Below, one piece after another: positions 32,097 through 35,208 of a DNA stretch of 35,208 nucleotides. The stretch is from Archaeoglobaceae archaeon. Lineage in GTDB: Archaea > Halobacteriota > Archaeoglobi > Archaeoglobales > Archaeoglobaceae. The notes under the pieces were generated by a model. It ran no database searches and was not told the origin of the DNA. It saw only the letters and a list, made by a program, of their open reading frames with translations. The translations under genes were made by a program, and so were the position numbers. The first letter of the stretch is position 1. Each line of letters starts with the position of its first letter. The stretch lies in NCBI GenBank assembly GCA_026985525.1, contig JALSQI010000049.1, positions 1-35,208 of the forward strand, read 5' to 3'.

Positions 32097-33254
32097 ATCT
32101 AAGGATTTGATTATTTTTTCTATGTCTTTTTCTTCACTCAACTTAACAGTAATACCTGCGTTTTTGAAATGACTTTTTGCCCCTTCTCCTACCTTGCTGA
32201 GAACTATACAATCAACTCCTACGTTTTTCAGCATTTCAGCTATCAAATAACCTTTCCTTCTTTCAGCTTCTCTATATTCGTTTACTATTTTCATCTTAGT
32301 TCCTTTTTTTAGATCACGTATCTCGAAGAAAGGTGCGTTTAAATCTCCAGTGTAATTTCCATTCTCGTCAACTGGAATTGCGACTTTCGAAATTTTTTTG
32401 CTAACCCTTACAACCGGTATTATCTCTTTTATTTCAGGGATTTCTTTTTTTATGTCCTCTATTCTTTTTATTATTGCTTCTATATCTTCAGCACTCGATC
32501 CAGGGCTTACTGTGAAGTGAACTTCTACTATTTTATGTCTCCACGTTCCTCTAACTCCCACGAAGTTTACGGATTCGACGCCCCTTATACCTTCAACGTA
32601 ACTCGTTACTTTAAAAGCGAATTCGGGATCGAGCCTATCCATCAAAACGTCTATCGCATTTTTTAATATTTCGCCTCCTATCTCCAATATTAAAACTGCT
32701 ATGCCCATTGCAACAACTGCATCTGCCCACCAATAGCCAATATAGACGAGTAAAAAACCAAGTACTACCGCTACGCTTGCGATTACATCAGTTCTCGAGT
32801 GTTTTCCTTCAGCTATTAGAGAACTCGATTTAGTTCTTACTCCGACACTTATTTTATACCTTGCGAGTGCCTCGTTTACCACAGCCGAAAAAACTGCTGC
32901 TGCGAGAGCGTAAATTTCGAATTCAGGAGATCTACCAGATATAAGCTCGTTTACAGCATCGTACATTATCAAAATGGCTGTAAAAATAATTGCTATTCCA
33001 ACTGCTAATTCAGCTAAGCTTTCAGCTTTAAAATGTCCGTACGGGTGTTCTTTATCTGGAGGGGTTTCTGCAATTTTTATTCCGATCCAAACAGCTGCAG
33101 AGCTAAGAATATCGACCATGGAGTGTAGAGAGTCTGCAATTAATGCAGTACTATTAGCAGCAATTCCTGCAATTCCTTTAACTATTGTTAAAATAACATT
33201 TGCTACAATTGATACTTTTCCAGCTTTTATTGCTTCCGAGATGTCGCTATCCAT
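32088..33254 (-). CDS. CDF cation efflux transporter fused to a NifX/NafY-like domain
   Basis: Proton-driven exporter of divalent metals. Residues 10-205 hold six membrane helices, with IADSLHSMVD in helix 2 and GKHSRTDV in helix 5 giving the metal site. Residues 210-290 are the cytoplasmic CDF dimer domain (VHFTVSPGSSAED). The last ~90 residues (from KVAIPVDENG to GITVKL) are a dinitrogenase iron-molybdenum cofactor-binding-like domain, found also as small free proteins in archaea. This tail could sense or hold an iron or other metal cluster and gate the pump; that is inference. ATG 33254. Total 388 aa. Confidence 0.88.
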   Translation of the reverse strand: MDSDISEAIKAGKVSIVANVILTIVKGIAGIAANSTALIADSLHSMVDILSSAAVWIGIKIAETPPDKEHPYGHFKAESLAELAVGIAIIFTAILIMYDAVNELISGRSPEFEIYALAAAVFSAVVNEALARYKISVGVRTKSSSLIAEGKHSRTDVIASVAVVLGFLLVYIGYWWADAVVAMGIAVLILEIGGEILKNAIDVLMDRLDPEFAFKVTSYVEGIRGVESVNFVGVRGTWRHKIVEVHFTVSPGSSAEDIEAIIKRIEDIKKEIPEIKEIIPVVRVSKKISKVAIPVDENGNYTGDLNAPFFEIRDLKKGTKMKIVNEYREAERRKGYLIAEMLKNVGVDCIVLSKVGEGAKSHFKNAGITVKLSEEKDIEKIIKSLDLS

Positions 33255-33489
33255 GATTGTATTTTTCTGAATTATTATTTAGCTTTTCTCTATTGTTTAG
33301 TGCGATCCTAAAAATATCTTAGCCTAAAAATATCTTAAAAATATATTATGAGTTATTGTCTTAGAACTACACGCGTTTTAACTGTATGTTGATTGTATAT
33401 TAAATGTATTATGTAGAAAAAATTATATTTTTAAATATTTCGTTATGGAAACCGCAACTTTTATCTACTTTAAATATCATACTGCCTTT

Positions 33490-33557
33490 GGGGGTGCCAT
33501 CGCATTGGTAACAGCCTTCCCGCCGTCACCGCCATAGCGTTTTTTAACGGCACCCCC
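33490..33557 (-). ncRNA. Candidate structured RNA in a GC-rich intergenic island
   Basis: The 317-base gap 33255-33571 is AT-rich except for this stretch. A 9-bp outer stem joins GGGGGTGCC (33490-33498) to GGCACCCCC (33549-33557). Inside, a second 9-bp hairpin joins 33507-33515 to 33522-33530 over a 6-base loop; a CGC/GCG pair (33501-33503 with 33537-33539) lies between. On the minus strand both non-standard pairs of the inner hairpin are G-U; on the plus strand they are A-C mismatches, so minus is favoured. I cannot match it to a C/D, H/ACA, SRP or known riboswitch pattern. A cis role as leader of the gene at 33572 is the alternative. The remainder of the gap shows only promoter-like AT runs. 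Confidence 0.6.
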
Positions 33558-33571
33558 TCTTAAGCAAATTA

Positions 33572-34270
33572 ATGCACAGGTACGATAGATTGATAAAATT
33601 AATAGGTGCTGAAAATCAGAAAAAACTATTAAATTCTTCAGTTTTAGTCGTTGGGGCTGGTGGTCTCGGTAGCGCCGTTTTAGCTTACTTATCTGGTTCT
33701 GGTGTTGGGAGAATTGGTATTTCAGATGGAGATTTAGTTGAATTGCACAACTTAGATAGACAGTTCGTTCACGCTAACAGAGTTGGAATGAATAAAGCTC
33801 TATCTGCCAAGTTATTCGTTGAAACTTTAAATTCAGATGTAGTAGTTGAAGTCTTTGGAGAGTTTGAAGAAATTCCTGTAAAAAAGATTTCCGAATACGA
33901 TGCTGTCGTTTCATGTGTCGATTCGATATTGCTTAGGCATAAAATAAACGAAGTGTGTTTTAAGACGAAAACGCCTTTAATTCACGCTGCAATTTCAGGA
34001 TTTGAAGGAGAATTAGCAGTTTTCGATTTTAGAGACGAATCTCCTTGCTACGCTTGTATATATCCTCCAATTGAAGCTGAGGAAAGTCCTGTAATTCCGC
34101 CAGTTGCTGGAATAGTTGGTAGCATGCAAGCGTTGGAAACGATAAAATTGCTGTGCGGGTTTAAACCTTTAAAAGACTTGCTTAGAATGGACTTCAAAAA
34201 CTACGAGCTCGTAAAGATAAAGATTGCTAAGAGAGAGAACTGTCCCGTTTGCTCAAAAACTCCTCTATAA
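33572..34270 (+). CDS. ThiF/MoeB/HesA-family adenylyltransferase (E1-like)
   Basis: Activates the C-terminal Gly of a ubiquitin-like sulfur carrier (MoaD, ThiS or SAMP) with ATP. The sequence has VLVVGAGGLGSAVLAYL (nucleotide loop), GISDGDLVELHNLDRQ, the catalytic Asp in DAVVSCVDS, and two zinc CxxC pairs, CYAC near 159 and CPVC near 226. The length of 232 aa is short, as for archaeal MoeB without a rhodanese domain. ATG 33572 directly follows the hairpin island and AT-rich spacer. It overlaps tmk by 44 bases at the 3' ends. Which carrier it serves cannot be told. Confidence 0.9.
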   Translation: MHRYDRLIKLIGAENQKKLLNSSVLVVGAGGLGSAVLAYLSGSGVGRIGISDGDLVELHNLDRQFVHANRVGMNKALSAKLFVETLNSDVVVEVFGEFEEIPVKKISEYDAVVSCVDSILLRHKINEVCFKTKTPLIHAAISGFEGELAVFDFRDESPCYACIYPPIEAEESPVIPPVAGIVGSMQALETIKLLCGFKPLKDLLRMDFKNYELVKIKIAKRENCPVCSKTPL

Positions 34271-34820
34271 TTTTAATTGCACTCTCAAAAACTTCTTTTT
34301 CACTTTTTTCTGCGTTTATAATTCTAACTCTTTTATCGGTGGAAGCTATTTTCAGAAATAACTCCCTTACCTTTTTGAGGTAGTCGAGTTTTTCAAACCT
34401 GCTCGCTTTTCCCCTCTTTTTTACCCTTTCGACACACTTTTCTGGACTGCAATCGAGTAGCAAAACTATGTCGGGTTTTGGTGCGATTCTTTCATTTTTG
34501 ACTTTTATTTCTTCAATACTTAGTCCTTTTGCACCCTGATATGCGATGTTCGAGTAGTAATACCTGTCCATTATAACCACATTTCCTTTACTTATTTCAG
34601 GTAAAATCTTTTCTTTTACGTTTACTTCTCTATCCTTTAAAAATAGTTCCAACTCTTCTTCTGCACTGAAGTTTCTTTCCCTAACAATTTTACCCCATTC
34701 ACTCTCTCCCGGCTCTTTTACAATCGTAGCTTTTATACCTCTGTCTTCGAACCATTTCTTTAACTTTTTTGCCAAAGTAGTTTTTCCCGCTCCATCTATT
34801 CCTTCAATTGCTATTAGCAT
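34227..34820 (-). CDS. tmk: Thymidylate kinase
   Basis: Phosphorylates dTMP to dTDP. P-loop IEGIDGAGKTTLAKKL lies at residues 5-20, the DR(Y) motif is MDRYYYSNIAYQG near 84, and DIVLLLDCSPE and the LID region RGKASRFEKLDYL follow. The length of 197 aa is typical. GTGGTGAAAAA precedes ATG 34820. Its end overlaps the ThiF-like gene by 44 bases in the antisense direction. It is divergent from topoisomerase I. Confidence 0.94.
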   Translation of the reverse strand: MLIAIEGIDGAGKTTLAKKLKKWFEDRGIKATIVKEPGESEWGKIVRERNFSAEEELELFLKDREVNVKEKILPEISKGNVVIMDRYYYSNIAYQGAKGLSIEEIKVKNERIAPKPDIVLLLDCSPEKCVERVKKRGKASRFEKLDYLKKVRELFLKIASTDKRVRIINAEKSEKEVFESAIKIIEEFLSKRDSSLS

Positions 34821-34880
34821 TTTTTCACCACTTGCACAGCTATCGAAACGCTTTAAATGTAATGCGAAAATTCACGAGTG

Positions 34881-35208
34881 ATGGGTTGGTTGATAATAAC
34901 TGAGAAGCACAACACGGCTAAGAGAATAGCTTCAATTCTGTTCAAAAAAGTTGAAGCTAAAAAGAAGTACGGAATAACTTACTACCAGAGTGGAAATACG
35001 TACATCGTTGGTTTGAAAGGTCATATTGTGGAGTTAGATTTTCCGGGTGAATTTAGAAACTGGAAAAGCGTTGAGGTAAGAGATCTGATTAAAGCTAAAT
35101 TAATTAAAAAAGTTAAGGAAAGAGGAATTGTTAGGCTTTTAAAGGAGATAGCAAAAGACGTGGATAGAGTTACTATTGCTACGGACTACGATAGAGAAGG
35201 AGAATTGA
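34881..35208 (+). CDS. topA: DNA topoisomerase I (type IA), 3'-truncated by the window edge
   Basis: The frame is open to the last base, so only the first 109 codons are seen. They form the start of a Toprim domain: WLIITEKHNTAKRIASIL near residues 3-20, GLKGHIVELDFP near 46-57, and TIATDYDREGE near 98-108, the acidic metal-binding loop. This is the start of archaeal topoisomerase I, which relaxes negative supercoils and would balance the gyrase at 10027. CTTTAAATG near 34852-34860 lies about 25 bases before ATG 34881, fitting a leaderless start; GTG 34878 is adjacent. Confidence 0.92.
   Translation, partial: MGWLIITEKHNTAKRIASILFKKVEAKKKYGITYYQSGNTYIVGLKGHIVELDFPGEFRNWKSVEVRDLIKAKLIKKVKERGIVRLLKEIAKDVDRVTIATDYDREGEL

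Noticed and set aside
33255-33571. Fluoride riboswitch or SRP RNA in the gap before the ThiF-like gene
   Set aside because: Neither the crcB core nor SRP motifs are present; the island is left as an unclassified RNA candidate.

Overview
The window comes from a euryarchaeon, most probably of the order Archaeoglobales (Archaeoglobus, Ferroglobus or Geoglobus type). The grounds are a single-domain archaeal histone, archaeal aIF5A, GHMP-type shikimate kinase, archaeal DTD2 and a bacterial-type DNA gyrase B. There is also an F420H2:NADP oxidoreductase close to the Archaeoglobus fulgidus enzyme, class III (prepilin-type) signal peptides, one PGF-CTERM tail and many leaderless TATA promoters. The DNA is AT-rich, so tRNAs and other structured RNAs stand out as GC-rich islands. 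I see no mobile element and no CRISPR array. PurD is cut by the left edge and topoisomerase I by the right edge.

Layout. 1-5105: the end of purD, then a Co/Ni ECF transporter operon cbiM-cbiN-(39-aa membrane protein)-cbiQ-cbiO on the minus strand, a YfcE-type phosphodiesterase, a small helical protein and a TlyA-like methyltransferase. 5180-9923: an actin-like ATPase, a Cys-rich small protein, then a three-gene operon for a Desulfovibrio-type extracytoplasmic [FeFe]-hydrogenase (HydA catalytic subunit, HydB small subunit with Tat signal, cytochrome b), facing a FilR1-family regulator. 10027-17409: gyrB, shikimate kinase, a stand-alone PurH cyclohydrolase-like domain, tRNA-Thr, RlmE, a PGF-CTERM surface protein with a small membrane partner, histone, Fno, tRNA-Arg and DTD2. 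17648-24035: a Tat-exported split-Soret-like dihaem cytochrome c, then a six-gene archaeal type IV pilus locus. 24182-25874: a C/D box guide RNA, two small membrane proteins, a duplicated LEA/WHy lipoprotein and tRNA-Gln. 25879-35208: two M24 peptidases, a phosphoesterase, an endonuclease IV-like protein, aIF5A with agmatinase, TrpS, a cation-efflux/NifX-like fusion, a structured RNA candidate, a ThiF/MoeB protein, thymidylate kinase and the start of topoisomerase I.

How it fits together. HydA, HydB and cytochrome b form a plausible H2:quinone oxidoreductase on the outer face of the membrane. The split-Soret-like cytochrome would be a second exported redox protein of a kind known from Desulfovibrio. 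The HydABC operon is the most striking system here, because [FeFe]-hydrogenases are rare in Archaea and this one keeps every H-cluster residue. Other items worth a second look are the C/D sRNA hidden under a small reading frame, a GC-rich hairpin RNA at 33490-33557, two protein genes whose stop codons lie inside downstream tRNAs, and a 99-bp exact repeat that homogenises two pilin N-termini.
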